A stretch of 64,000 bases of DNA. Origin: DATKPE01 sp035524335. Lineage in GTDB: Bacteria; Bacteroidota; Ignavibacteria; UBA10030; SZUA-254. Below, in pieces: positions 35,673-44,586 of the stretch (position 1 is the first letter of the stretch; each line of letters starts with the position of its first letter). The notes under the pieces are model-generated. The model had not been told where the DNA came from. It searched no databases and worked only from the letters and a program-made list of their open reading frames with translations. Where the stretch lies: the NCBI GenBank assembly GCA_035524335.1, contig DATKPE010000061.1, positions 62,001 through 126,000 of the forward strand. The letters run 5' to 3'. A program made the position numbers and the translations under genes.

Positions 35673-36785
35673 ATGAAATTCTCAGCACCAAGCAACGAAC
35701 TTCAAAAGGTTCTGGGTCTTGTCGCAAGCGTTGTTCCGTCGAAATCGACACTGCCGATTCTTGAAAACTTCCTCTTTGAAATTTCGCGGTCAACGCTGAC
35801 GATTACCGCAACCGATCTCGACACTTCGATCTCGACCTCGATAAGCGTCAAAAACGTCTCCGAAGGAGTCATTGCCGTGCCGGCAAAACGTTTTTCCGAA
35901 ACGGTCAGGTCTCTCCCGAACACCGACATCGAATTTTCGGCCGATGTGGCGAATAATAAAATTGTGATGAAGACCGGCACCGGCGAGTATAAGCTGACGG
36001 GAGAATCGAGCGAGAATTTTCCTACGCTTCCGACCTTCGAGGGGACGAGTTCACTGAAAATGGACGGAAAGATCTTCCGCCGGCTGATCGAAAAGACCTC
36101 GTTCGCCGTCAGTTCGGATGAACTCCGTCCCGCGATGACCGGGATCCTGTTCCAGATGAAGAAGAAGGAGATCCGGACCGTCGCCACCGACGGGCATCGC
36201 CTGGTGAAATTCATCAACACCTCATTCAGTTCGCCCGGTGAGAGGGAGGTGATCATCCCGGCAAAGGCGGTGAACATCGTGGCAAAATCGGTGACGGACG
36301 ACGATCTGTCGATGATGTTCGACGACCATCATGTCAAATTCACTCTCGGCGGCACAACGATCGTCTCCCGGCTGGTGGATGAAAAATATCCGAATTACGA
36401 AAGCGTGATTCCGACGGACAATGCGAAGAACGCGACCGTCGACAAACAGCTTCTCCTCTCGTCCGTCCGCCGCGCCGCGCTCTATGCAAGCTCCACCAAC
36501 CATCAGGTTCGTTTTTCCCTGAAGAAGGGCTCCATGACGGTGTCGGCGGAGGATATCGATTTCGGCAGTGAGGCGCGGGAAACGATTCCATGCGATTACA
36601 GCTCTGAACAGATGGAGATCGGGTTTAACTCCACCTACGTGACGGACATCCTCTCGCACATCGATACCGACGAGGTTACCTTTCAGCTCAGCTCTGCGAC
36701 GCGTGCGGCGATCGTTTCCCCGGTCACCCAGCGGGACGGGGAACAGCTTCTCATGCTCATCATGCCCGTTCGCCTGAACAGCTGA
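35673..36785 (+). CDS. dnaN: DNA polymerase III beta sliding clamp
   Basis: 370 residues, normal for the clamp, with three repeated domains. Recognisable parts are LQKVLGLVASVVPSKSTLPILENF, FAVSSDELRPAMTGILFQM, TDGHRLVKF and the C-terminal LLMLIMPVRLNS, which ends with the conserved MPxR-type tail that lines the partner-binding pocket. It holds polymerases on DNA. ATG at 35673. It lies 13 bp before recF and probably shares a transcript with it. Confidence 0.98.
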   Translation: MKFSAPSNELQKVLGLVASVVPSKSTLPILENFLFEISRSTLTITATDLDTSISTSISVKNVSEGVIAVPAKRFSETVRSLPNTDIEFSADVANNKIVMKTGTGEYKLTGESSENFPTLPTFEGTSSLKMDGKIFRRLIEKTSFAVSSDELRPAMTGILFQMKKKEIRTVATDGHRLVKFINTSFSSPGEREVIIPAKAVNIVAKSVTDDDLSMMFDDHHVKFTLGGTTIVSRLVDEKYPNYESVIPTDNAKNATVDKQLLLSSVRRAALYASSTNHQVRFSLKKGSMTVSAEDIDFGSEARETIPCDYSSEQMEIGFNSTYVTDILSHIDTDEVTFQLSSATRAAIVSPVTQRDGEQLLMLIMPVRLNS

Positions 36786-36798
36786 CACTATTTCGTGC

Positions 36799-37935
36799 AT
36801 GCGGTTGACTTCACTTAAGATCCGGAATTTCCGGAATCACCGGGAATCGGTGTTTGAATTCGGCCAGGGAGCGAACGTTCTCCTGGGCGACAACGGCCAG
36901 GGAAAAACCAACGTTCTGGAGGCAATTTCCTATCTCTGTCTCACGAAAAGTTTTTATGCGACGAGCGATTCGCTTGCCGTCATGATCGGGTCGGATGTCT
37001 TTGAGATCGAGGGAACCCTTCTGGCCGACACGGGCCGCGAAGCGCATGCCCGCATTGCCTACCAGCTTTCCACCGGCGAAAAAATGGTCACCGTCAACCG
37101 CGTGAAGGTGGAACCATACTCGTCGATCGTCGGGCGGTTCCCGATCGTCATATCGTCGCCCGAGCACGGCCCGATCACGACGGGCGCTCCGGCCGACCGG
37201 CGGCGATTTCTGGATTTTGTCATTTCGCAGGCGAGCGCCCCGTACTTCACCGCGCTGATGGAGTTCCGGAGGGTTCTGAAACAGCGGAATAAGATTCTCC
37301 TCGACAGCCGTATACTCCGGCGGGACGTCGGCGACGCGATTGTCCCGTGGGACGAACAGCTCGTGGAGCTCGGTGCGGGGATCACGGAACACCGGGCGCG
37401 ATTTCTCGGCGAATTCCGGTCCTACATTTCCTCCGCCTATCTCCATCTTGCCGGGGAGGAGGAAAAACCGTCGGTGACCTACCAGCCGTCGGTGGAGGCG
37501 GAAGCCGGACCGGCACTGCGGGACGCGTTCCGAGCTGCTCTTGAGAGTCATGCGGCGGAGGAGCGGCGCACGGGGACCACGCTGGTGGGCCCGCACCGTG
37601 ACGAAGTGGTGTTCGCGCTCAACGGACGGGAGCTCCGGAAGTACGCGTCGCAGGGACAGCACAAGACATTTCTCGTCGCGCTCAAAATCGGGGAATGGCA
37701 TTATCTCCGCGAGCGCTGCGGCGAGGCGCCGGTGATGCTGCTTGACGATATCTTCAGTGAGCTGGACGAACAGCGGGCGCACCGGCTTCTGACCTTTGTC
37801 AGCGATCTGAGCCAGACATTCATCACGTCGACCAATCCTCATTATTTTGACGGCCCGCTCAGCGACCGGCCAGCCGACAGGATGTTCAGGGTTCACGACG
37901 GCGCGGCGGTGCTTTCCAGCCGCGAGGCCGTATGA
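36799..37935 (+). CDS. recF: DNA replication and repair protein RecF
   Basis: 378 residues of an SMC-like ATPase: Walker A GDNGQGKTNVLEAI, signature area LVGPHRDEVVF and the Walker B LLDDIFSELDEQRAHRLL. It loads RecA at gaps with RecO and RecR. It overlaps the next gene by four bases (ATGA). Confidence 0.96.
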   Translation: MRLTSLKIRNFRNHRESVFEFGQGANVLLGDNGQGKTNVLEAISYLCLTKSFYATSDSLAVMIGSDVFEIEGTLLADTGREAHARIAYQLSTGEKMVTVNRVKVEPYSSIVGRFPIVISSPEHGPITTGAPADRRRFLDFVISQASAPYFTALMEFRRVLKQRNKILLDSRILRRDVGDAIVPWDEQLVELGAGITEHRARFLGEFRSYISSAYLHLAGEEEKPSVTYQPSVEAEAGPALRDAFRAALESHAAEERRTGTTLVGPHRDEVVFALNGRELRKYASQGQHKTFLVALKIGEWHYLRERCGEAPVMLLDDIFSELDEQRAHRLLTFVSDLSQTFITSTNPHYFDGPLSDRPADRMFRVHDGAAVLSSREAV

Positions 37936-38219
37936 GTGCCGCACCCCGGCAGATCGGGAATGCTGTCGGCCGGATTCTGCACTCCCTCGGGCTGTCGCGC
38001 AAAATCGAACAGTACAAGGCGGTCGATCTCTGGCCGGCGATTGTGGGCGAACGGCTGGCCCGCGTGACGACCGCCGAGCGGGTGACGGACGGAAAGCTCG
38101 TCGTCCATGTGGCCAATGCCGCGTGGCGGAACGAGCTGACCTTCCTGAAACAGGACATTCTGAAAAAAATCGCCGCTGCGACGGGCAGTGAAAGCATTAC
38201 CGACATCATCTTCAGATAA
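37932..38219 (+). CDS. dciA: DUF721 / DciA-like helicase loader protein
   Basis: 95 residues with the DUF721 core: IGNAVGRILHSLGLSRKIEQ, LWPAIVGERLARVTTAERVTDGKLVVHVANAAWRNELTFLKQDIL. Members of this family that have been studied (DciA) load or support the replicative helicase DnaB in bacteria lacking DnaC. The position between recF and gyrB, next to dnaA and dnaN, fits a replication role. Assignment as DciA rather than simply DUF721 rests on family and context. Confidence 0.85.
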   Translation: MSAAPRQIGNAVGRILHSLGLSRKIEQYKAVDLWPAIVGERLARVTTAERVTDGKLVVHVANAAWRNELTFLKQDILKKIAAATGSESITDIIFR

Positions 38220-38228
38220 AGAGGAATC

Positions 38229-40286
38229 ATGAGCAAAAGCGTACAGCGTTCCGGCGCTCCGGATGAGGTGAAAAAGGGGAAACCGCAGACGAAGATGGGA
38301 ACTGAATATACCGCCGACCACATCACCGTCCTGAAAGGGCTTGAACCGGTCCGCCAGCGCCCCGCAATGTATATCGGCGACGTCTCGGTGCGCGGCCTGC
38401 ATCACCTTGTGTACGAAGTCGTCGACAACTCCATCGACGAAGCGCTTGCCGGATTCGCCCACAACATCAGCGTAAGCATCAACAAGGACGGGTCGGTCAG
38501 CGTTACCGACGACGGGCGCGGCATTCCGACCGATATCCATCCCGACGAAAAGCGGTCGGCCCTTGAAGTCGTCATGACCGTTCTCCACGCGGGCGGCAAG
38601 TTTGACAAGAACACGTACAAGGTGTCCGGCGGTCTGCACGGTGTCGGCGTATCCGTCGTGAACGCACTTTCCGAATATCTGGAGGTGGAAGTTTACCGCG
38701 AGGGCAAGCTCTGGTATCAGAAGTACGTCCGCGGAAAACCGCAGGGGGCGGTCAAAATCGCCGGAAAATCGGATGGGAAGAAGACCGGCACAAAAGTGAC
38801 GTTTCTCCCCGACGGACAGATTTTCAAGAATCGGGTGTTCAAGTTCGAAACCCTCTCAGAGCGCCTGCGGGAGCTTGCGTTTCTGAATCCCGACGTCGTC
38901 CTGCGGATCGTCGATCTCCGCGACGGCCAGGAACAGGAGGAGACATTTCACTTCAAGGGCGGGATCGTCGAGTTCGTCCGTTATATCGATTCCACCCGCC
39001 CGTCGCTTCTCCGGAAACCGTTCTATGCAAAAGGGGAGGGGACCGACGAGGCGGGCAGGGCGGTGGAGGTGGAGGTCTCCTTCCAGTACAACGACCAGTA
39101 CAACGAGAATATCTTCACCTATGTGAACAACATCAACACCGTCGAAGGGGGAACGCACCTGGTCGGTTTCCGCACGGCGCTGACGCGGTCGCTGAACAGC
39201 TATGCCTCCAAGAACGGGCTCGTGAAGGAGAACGGGGTTCAGCTCACCGGGGATGATTTCCGGGAAGGCCTCACGTCGGTCCTGAGCGTCAAGGTGCCCG
39301 AGCCGCAGTTCGAGGGGCAGACGAAAACCAAGCTGGGAAACAGCGAGATCAAGGGAATCGTCGAGAAGGTGGTCAGTGATCAGCTCTCCTCGTGGCTGGA
39401 CGAAAGCCCCGGGGATGCGCGCCGCATCATCGACAAATGTCTCAGGGCGGCGGAAGCGCGCGAGGCGGCCCGGAAGGCGCGGGATCTGACGCGGCGAAAG
39501 AGCGCGCTCGAATCCTCGAGCCTCCCCGGAAAGCTGGCCGACTGTTCGATCAACGAACCGGAACACTGCGAGCTCTACATCGTTGAGGGCGATTCGGCCG
39601 GCGGGAGCGCGAAGCAGGGACGGGACAGGCGGTTTCAGGCGATATTGCCGATCAAGGGAAAGATTCTGAACGTCGAAAAGGCCCGGCTCCACAAGATCCT
39701 CGAAAACGAGGAAATCCGGTGCATTTTCACAGCTATTGGAACCGGCGCGGGGGAGGATTTCGATCCCGGGAAGCTCCGGTACGGCAAGATCATCATCATG
39801 TGCGATGCCGACGTCGACGGGTCGCATATCCGGACGCTTCTGCTCACGCTGTTTTTCCGCTACATGAAGGAGCTCGTCGAACTGGGACACATCTTCATCG
39901 CACAGCCGCCCCTCTTCAAACTGAAAAAGGGAAAACAGGAGATGTACGCCTATGACGATCAGGAGCGGGACGATATCCTGAAGCGGCTGAAGGGGGAAAA
40001 GGCGCGCGAGGAACCGAAGGAGGATGCGGCGGAACTGCCGGAGGAGGGCGCCGTCGTGACGCCGGGGGGAGTGATCATCTCCCGGTTCAAGGGGCTGGGG
40101 GAAATGAATCCCGAACAGCTCTGGTCGACAACGATGAATCCCGACACGCGGACGATTCTCCAGGTCTCGATTGAAAACGCGGCCGATGCGGACCGCACGT
40201 TTTCGATCCTGATGGGGGACGAAGTGGAACCGCGAAGGGATTTCATCGACAAAAACGCGAAGTATGTCCGCAATCTGGATATCTGA
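38229..40286 (+). CDS. gyrB: DNA gyrase subunit B
   Basis: 685 residues with an extra 25-residue polar N-terminus before the usual ADHITVLKGLEPVRQRPAMYIG. GHKL ATPase motifs follow (YEVVDNSIDEA, VTDDGRGIP, GGLHGVGVSVVNALS), then the transducer, and the TOPRIM domain (IVEGDSAGGSAKQGRDR, CDADVDGSHIRTLLL) and the C-terminal tail AKYVRNLDI. It lacks the 165-residue insertion of the E. coli protein, as do most bacteria. ATP-driven negative supercoiling with GyrA encoded 25 bp downstream. Confidence 0.97.
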   Translation: MSKSVQRSGAPDEVKKGKPQTKMGTEYTADHITVLKGLEPVRQRPAMYIGDVSVRGLHHLVYEVVDNSIDEALAGFAHNISVSINKDGSVSVTDDGRGIPTDIHPDEKRSALEVVMTVLHAGGKFDKNTYKVSGGLHGVGVSVVNALSEYLEVEVYREGKLWYQKYVRGKPQGAVKIAGKSDGKKTGTKVTFLPDGQIFKNRVFKFETLSERLRELAFLNPDVVLRIVDLRDGQEQEETFHFKGGIVEFVRYIDSTRPSLLRKPFYAKGEGTDEAGRAVEVEVSFQYNDQYNENIFTYVNNINTVEGGTHLVGFRTALTRSLNSYASKNGLVKENGVQLTGDDFREGLTSVLSVKVPEPQFEGQTKTKLGNSEIKGIVEKVVSDQLSSWLDESPGDARRIIDKCLRAAEAREAARKARDLTRRKSALESSSLPGKLADCSINEPEHCELYIVEGDSAGGSAKQGRDRRFQAILPIKGKILNVEKARLHKILENEEIRCIFTAIGTGAGEDFDPGKLRYGKIIIMCDADVDGSHIRTLLLTLFFRYMKELVELGHIFIAQPPLFKLKKGKQEMYAYDDQERDDILKRLKGEKAREEPKEDAAELPEEGAVVTPGGVIISRFKGLGEMNPEQLWSTTMNPDTRTILQVSIENAADADRTFSILMGDEVEPRRDFIDKNAKYVRNLDI

Positions 40287-40311
40287 CGGTCAGTGAATAC
40301 ATGGAGAACGT

Positions 40312-42909
40312 ATGGCTGGTGTGAATGAAAAAATAATTCCCGTCGACATCGAAGAAGAAATGAAGGGGTCGTACATCGATTACGCCATGAGCGTGATCGT
40401 TGCACGCGCCCTTCCCGATGTGCGGGACGGATTGAAGCCCGTGCACCGGCGCGTCCTGTACGGGATGAGCGAGCTGGGGCTTGCCAGCAACCGTCCCTAC
40501 AAGAAGAGCGCCCGTATCGTCGGCGAGGTCCTCGGCAAGTATCACCCGCACGGCGATGCGGCTGTGTACGACACGATGGTGCGCATGGCGCAGGATTTTT
40601 CGCTCCGGTACCCGCTCGTCGACGGGCAGGGCAATTTCGGATCGATCGACGGCGATTCGCCCGCCGCGATGCGGTACACCGAGGCGCGCCTGTCGCGCGT
40701 TGCCGAAGAAATGCTCCGGGACCTGGAAAAAAACACCGTTGATTTTTCACCGAACTTCGATGACACGCTCAAGGAGCCGACCGTTATGCCGGCTCTTGTG
40801 CCGAATCTTCTCGTCAACGGGACGTCCGGCATCGCCGTCGGAATGACCACCAACATTCCGCCGCACAATCTGACCGAGGTGGTGGACGGGTGCATCGCTC
40901 TGATCGACACCCCCGGAATCGATGAAGCGAAACTCACAAAAATCATCAAGGCGCCCGATTTCCCGACCGGAGGAATTATTTACGGTTATGAGGGAGTGCG
41001 GGAAGCGTATAAGACCGGCCGCGGCAGGATCATCGTCCGGGCAAAGGCGACGATCGAGACCGGCCGCGCGGAACGGCAGTCCATTGTGGTGACGGAAGTC
41101 CCCTATCAGGTCAACAAGGCGGCGCTCATCGAGAAGATCGCCGATCTTGTGCGCGACAAGAAGCTCGACGATATCGCCGACATCCGCGACGAGTCGGACC
41201 GCGACGGTCTCCGGGTGGTCATCGACCTCAAACGCGATGCAAACGCCACCGTCGTTCTGAACAATCTGTACAAGCATACGCAGATGCAGACGACGTTCGG
41301 CGTGATTCTTCTGGCCCTGGTCGACGGCCGTCCGCAGATCCTCACGCTCAGGCAGATGCTGGATCATTTCATCAGACACCGGAACGAAGTGATCGTCCGG
41401 CGTACGAAATTCGACCTGGCGGAGGCGGAGAAGCGGGCGCATATCCTGGAGGGCTATATCATCGCCCTCGACAATATCGATGAGATCATCCGGCTGATCA
41501 AGAAATCGAAGGACGTTCCCGCCGCCCAGGAAGGTCTGATGAAAAGATTCAAACTTTCCGAAATCCAGGCCAAAGCGATCCTCGATATGAGACTCCAGCG
41601 GCTGACCGGTCTGGAACGGAAGAAGGTGGAGGATGAATACAAGGAGACCATCAAGCTCATCGAACGCCTGAAGGCGATCCTCGGCAACAAGAAACTGCAG
41701 ATGCAGCTCATCAAGGAGGAACTTCTCGAGATCCGGAAGAAATACGGGGATGAACGCCGGACCGAAATTGTCTACAAGGCCGAGGAGTTCAGCGTGGAAG
41801 ACATGATCGCCGAGGAGGACGTCGTCATCACCATCAGCCACAGCGGGTACATCAAGCGCTTTCCCGTTTCCGGCTACCGCCGCCAGGCGCGCGGCGGCAG
41901 GGGGGTCACAGGCGCGACGACGAAGGAAGACGATTTCATCGAACACATGTTCATCGCCTCGACGCATCATTATATCATGTTTTTCACTGATAAGGGGAGG
42001 TGCTACTGGCTGAAGGTCTTCGAAATTCCAGAAGCCGGCCGTGCGGCCCGGGGCAAATCGATCGTCAATCTCATTGAGAAACAGCAGGATGAAACGATCG
42101 AGGCCTTCGTCGCCGTGCAGGATTTCAACCAGAAACAGTTTGTCGTAATGGTGACCGAAACGGGGATGATCAAGAAGACCGGGTTGAGTGAATACGGCAA
42201 TATACGCCGTTCGGGCATCGCCGCGATCAATCTGAAGAAGGGAGACCGGCTGAAGGACGTGAAGCTGTCGGACGGATCGAACGATATGGTGATCGGCACG
42301 CATTTCGGGATGGCGATCAGGTTTACCGAGAAGGAGGTCCGCGAAATGGGCCGGACCGCTTCGGGTGTTCGCGCCGTCAGGCTCAACAAGAACGACAAGG
42401 TGATCGGCGCCGTTGTCATCAGACGCCAGAGCACATCCATTCTCGTGGTGGCGGAGCAGGGATACGGCAAGCGCAGTGAGCTGGAGGAATACAGGGTGAG
42501 CCACCGCGGCGGCAAGGGTGTTGTGACGATCAAGGCGACGGACAAAACCGGCAGGATGGTTGCGATCAAGGAAGTTTTCGCGAATGACGACGTGGTCGTC
42601 GTGACCACGCGCGGCGTTGTCATCCGTCAGCCCGCGAAAATGATCCGGGTGGCCGGCCGCAACACGCAGGGAGTGCGTCTGATCCGTCTCGATCCGGAGG
42701 ACAGGATTGCGGCGGTGGCGGTCGTTCCGTCGGATGAAGAGAAGGACGAGAACCTGACAGCTGCCGGCGAGGGGCGGAGCGGGGAAAAGAAATCCGACGA
42801 GGGGAAGAAGGAGCAGGCCGAGCTGTTCGCGGAGGTGAAGCCGAAAAAAGGAGCGAAGCCGGACAAGTCGCCGCCCGTGAAGAAGAAAACCAGGACTACA
42901 AAACGCTGA
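40312..42909 (+). CDS. gyrA: DNA gyrase subunit A
   Basis: 865 residues. The N-terminal breakage-reunion domain has the catalytic Tyr122 in AAMRYTEARLS and the quinolone region HPHGDAAVYDT, with residue numbers exactly equal to E. coli: Ala83 where E. coli has Ser83, and Asp87 kept. The C-terminal beta-pinwheel contains the GyrA box in the variant form RRQARGGRGV. A Lys/Glu-rich tail of about 55 residues ends the protein. Its stop is followed by a GC-rich hairpin (42919-42943). Confidence 0.97.
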   Translation: MAGVNEKIIPVDIEEEMKGSYIDYAMSVIVARALPDVRDGLKPVHRRVLYGMSELGLASNRPYKKSARIVGEVLGKYHPHGDAAVYDTMVRMAQDFSLRYPLVDGQGNFGSIDGDSPAAMRYTEARLSRVAEEMLRDLEKNTVDFSPNFDDTLKEPTVMPALVPNLLVNGTSGIAVGMTTNIPPHNLTEVVDGCIALIDTPGIDEAKLTKIIKAPDFPTGGIIYGYEGVREAYKTGRGRIIVRAKATIETGRAERQSIVVTEVPYQVNKAALIEKIADLVRDKKLDDIADIRDESDRDGLRVVIDLKRDANATVVLNNLYKHTQMQTTFGVILLALVDGRPQILTLRQMLDHFIRHRNEVIVRRTKFDLAEAEKRAHILEGYIIALDNIDEIIRLIKKSKDVPAAQEGLMKRFKLSEIQAKAILDMRLQRLTGLERKKVEDEYKETIKLIERLKAILGNKKLQMQLIKEELLEIRKKYGDERRTEIVYKAEEFSVEDMIAEEDVVITISHSGYIKRFPVSGYRRQARGGRGVTGATTKEDDFIEHMFIASTHHYIMFFTDKGRCYWLKVFEIPEAGRAARGKSIVNLIEKQQDETIEAFVAVQDFNQKQFVVMVTETGMIKKTGLSEYGNIRRSGIAAINLKKGDRLKDVKLSDGSNDMVIGTHFGMAIRFTEKEVREMGRTASGVRAVRLNKNDKVIGAVVIRRQSTSILVVAEQGYGKRSELEEYRVSHRGGKGVVTIKATDKTGRMVAIKEVFANDDVVVVTTRGVVIRQPAKMIRVAGRNTQGVRLIRLDPEDRIAAVAVVPSDEEKDENLTAAGEGRSGEKKSDEGKKEQAELFAEVKPKKGAKPDKSPPVKKKTRTTKR

Positions 42910-42918
42910 CAGCACCGC

Positions 42919-42943
42919 GACGCCCGGCAGACCGCCGGGCGTC
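42919..42943 (+). terminator. GC-rich hairpin behind gyrA
   Basis: A perfect 10-bp stem, GACGCCCGGC (42919-42928) and GCCGGGCGTC (42934-42943), with a five-base loop. Only a weak T-stretch follows (CGTGCATTT). Confidence 0.55.
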
Positions 42944-42977
42944 CGTGCATTTCCCGGTCCGCGCTTCGTGCATTGCG

Positions 42978-43006
42978 TTGCTTCTCAGGCCCGATCTCCG
43001 TACATT
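42978..43006 (+). promoter_or_regulatory. Promoter candidate of hutH-add
   Basis: TTGCTT (42978-42983), 17 bp, TACATT (43001-43006), 27 bp before the ATG at 43033. Confidence 0.55.
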
Positions 43007-43032
43007 AGTGCCAATCCTCAGGTGGTTATCTC

Positions 43033-44586
43033 ATGAAAAAGCTTATTATCGACGGTAATTCCCTTACCATAGAGGACGTCTACCATCTGGCCGTCAAACC
43101 CGGCCGGATATCCATCCGCCCGTCTGCGCGCGCTAGGATGCGCGCATCCCGCGAGGTCATCGAACGCTGGGTCGCCCGCGGTGAAAAGATCTACGGCGTG
43201 ACAACCGGCTTCGGCGAGTTCAGCAACGTGAGCATCGGCAGAGACCGGCTCGAACAGCTCCAGGAGAACCTGATCGTGAGCCACGCGGCCGGTGCGGGAG
43301 ATCCCCTGCCTCCGGAGATTGTCCGCGCCATGACGGTTCTGCGGCTGAATGCCCTTGCCAAAGGTTACTCGGGAATACGTCCCGAGACGGTCGAATTCTT
43401 CTGCAGGGTATTCAACGCAGGCATAACCCCCATCATTCCGTCAAAAGGGTCGGTCGGATCGAGCGGCGACCTCGCCCCACTGGCGCACCTGATACTCTCG
43501 CTCCTGGGCCGGGGAAAGGTGTGGTACGGGGGCGCGGTGATGGATTCCGGTCTGGCGCTGAAAAAGGCGGGATTAAGGCCGTGGAAACTGGGCGCCAAGG
43601 AGGGGCTCGCGCTGGTGAACGGCACACAGATGATGTCGGCGTACGGATGCCTCATCCTCCACGAAGCCGGAATTCTCTGCAAGATGGCCGATATCGCGGC
43701 GGCGATGAGCGCCGAGGCGCTGAAGGGAAGCGACACCGCGTTCGATCGTCGCCTTCATGCACTCCGTCCGCACAAAGGTCAGCGGAGTTCGGCTTCGAAT
43801 CTGCGCCGCCTCATGGCGCACAGTGAGATCAGGGAATCCCACAGGTACGGCGATCCGCGCGTGCAGGACGCATACTCCCTTCGCTGTGCACCGCAGGTTC
43901 ACGGAGCAAGCCGTGATGCCGTGGAATATGCGCGGCGGACGCTGAGCGTGGAGATCAATTCCGCAACGGATAATCCGATAATCATCCCGGCGGCGCGGAC
44001 ACACCTCGAAGGGGGCAATTTCCACGGCCAGCCGATTGCGCTTGCGCTCGACTTTCTTGCCATCGGCCTCGCGGAGCTGGCGAATATCTCCGAACGCCGC
44101 ACCGAGCGGATGGTGAACGGAAATCTCAGCGGTCTCCCCCGATTCCTCACCCGGCAGGGGGGACTTAATTCCGGCATGATGATCGCACAATACACCGCCG
44201 CTTCCCTGGTGTCGGAGAACAAGGTACTTGCTCATCCCGCCAGCGTTGATTCCATCCCGACCTCCGCGAATCAGGAGGATCACAACAGCATGGGATCGAT
44301 CAGCGCCCAGAAATGCCTTCAGGTCCTGCGGAACGTCCAGACGGTTCTTGCCATAGAACTCATGGTGGCGGCGCAGGGAATCGATTTTGCCCGGGTTCAC
44401 CCGGAAACGAAGAAGAACATGCGGGCCGGTGACGGCGTGCAGGCGGCTTACCGCACGATCCGCAGGACCGTTTCACACCTCGCTGGCGACAGAATCCTCG
44501 CCGATGATATCGCCGCAGTCCTTCATCTTCTGAGACAGGGCACAGTGGTCTCCCGGGTGGAGAACGCTGTCGGCGAGCTTGAATGA
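43033..44586 (+). CDS. hutH: Histidine ammonia-lyase-like MIO enzyme with S-S-G active-site tripeptide
   Basis: 517 residues of the aromatic amino acid lyase family. YGVTTGFGEFS holds the catalytic Tyr54, NLIVSHAAGAGDPL the His, and TSANQEDHNSMGS the Glu region, all close to HutH, which releases ammonia from histidine to give urocanate. The tripeptide that forms the MIO electrophile, normally Ala-Ser-Gly, reads Ser143-Ser144-Gly145 here (GSVGSSGDLAPLAH). The central Ser and Gly are kept, so MIO could still form. No other hut genes are in the window. Its stop overlaps the adenosine deaminase start. The substrate could also be another aromatic amino acid. Confidence 0.88.
   Translation: MKKLIIDGNSLTIEDVYHLAVKPGRISIRPSARARMRASREVIERWVARGEKIYGVTTGFGEFSNVSIGRDRLEQLQENLIVSHAAGAGDPLPPEIVRAMTVLRLNALAKGYSGIRPETVEFFCRVFNAGITPIIPSKGSVGSSGDLAPLAHLILSLLGRGKVWYGGAVMDSGLALKKAGLRPWKLGAKEGLALVNGTQMMSAYGCLILHEAGILCKMADIAAAMSAEALKGSDTAFDRRLHALRPHKGQRSSASNLRRLMAHSEIRESHRYGDPRVQDAYSLRCAPQVHGASRDAVEYARRTLSVEINSATDNPIIIPAARTHLEGGNFHGQPIALALDFLAIGLAELANISERRTERMVNGNLSGLPRFLTRQGGLNSGMMIAQYTAASLVSENKVLAHPASVDSIPTSANQEDHNSMGSISAQKCLQVLRNVQTVLAIELMVAAQGIDFARVHPETKKNMRAGDGVQAAYRTIRRTVSHLAGDRILADDIAAVLHLLRQGTVVSRVENAVGELE

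Noticed and set aside
36799..38219. Frameshift or fusion between recF and the DUF721 gene
   Set aside because: The four-base ATGA overlap is ordinary translational coupling; both proteins are complete.
40747..42915. A 722-codon open frame opposite gyrA
   Set aside because: Pure antisense of gyrA; no motif, signal or ribosome-binding site.
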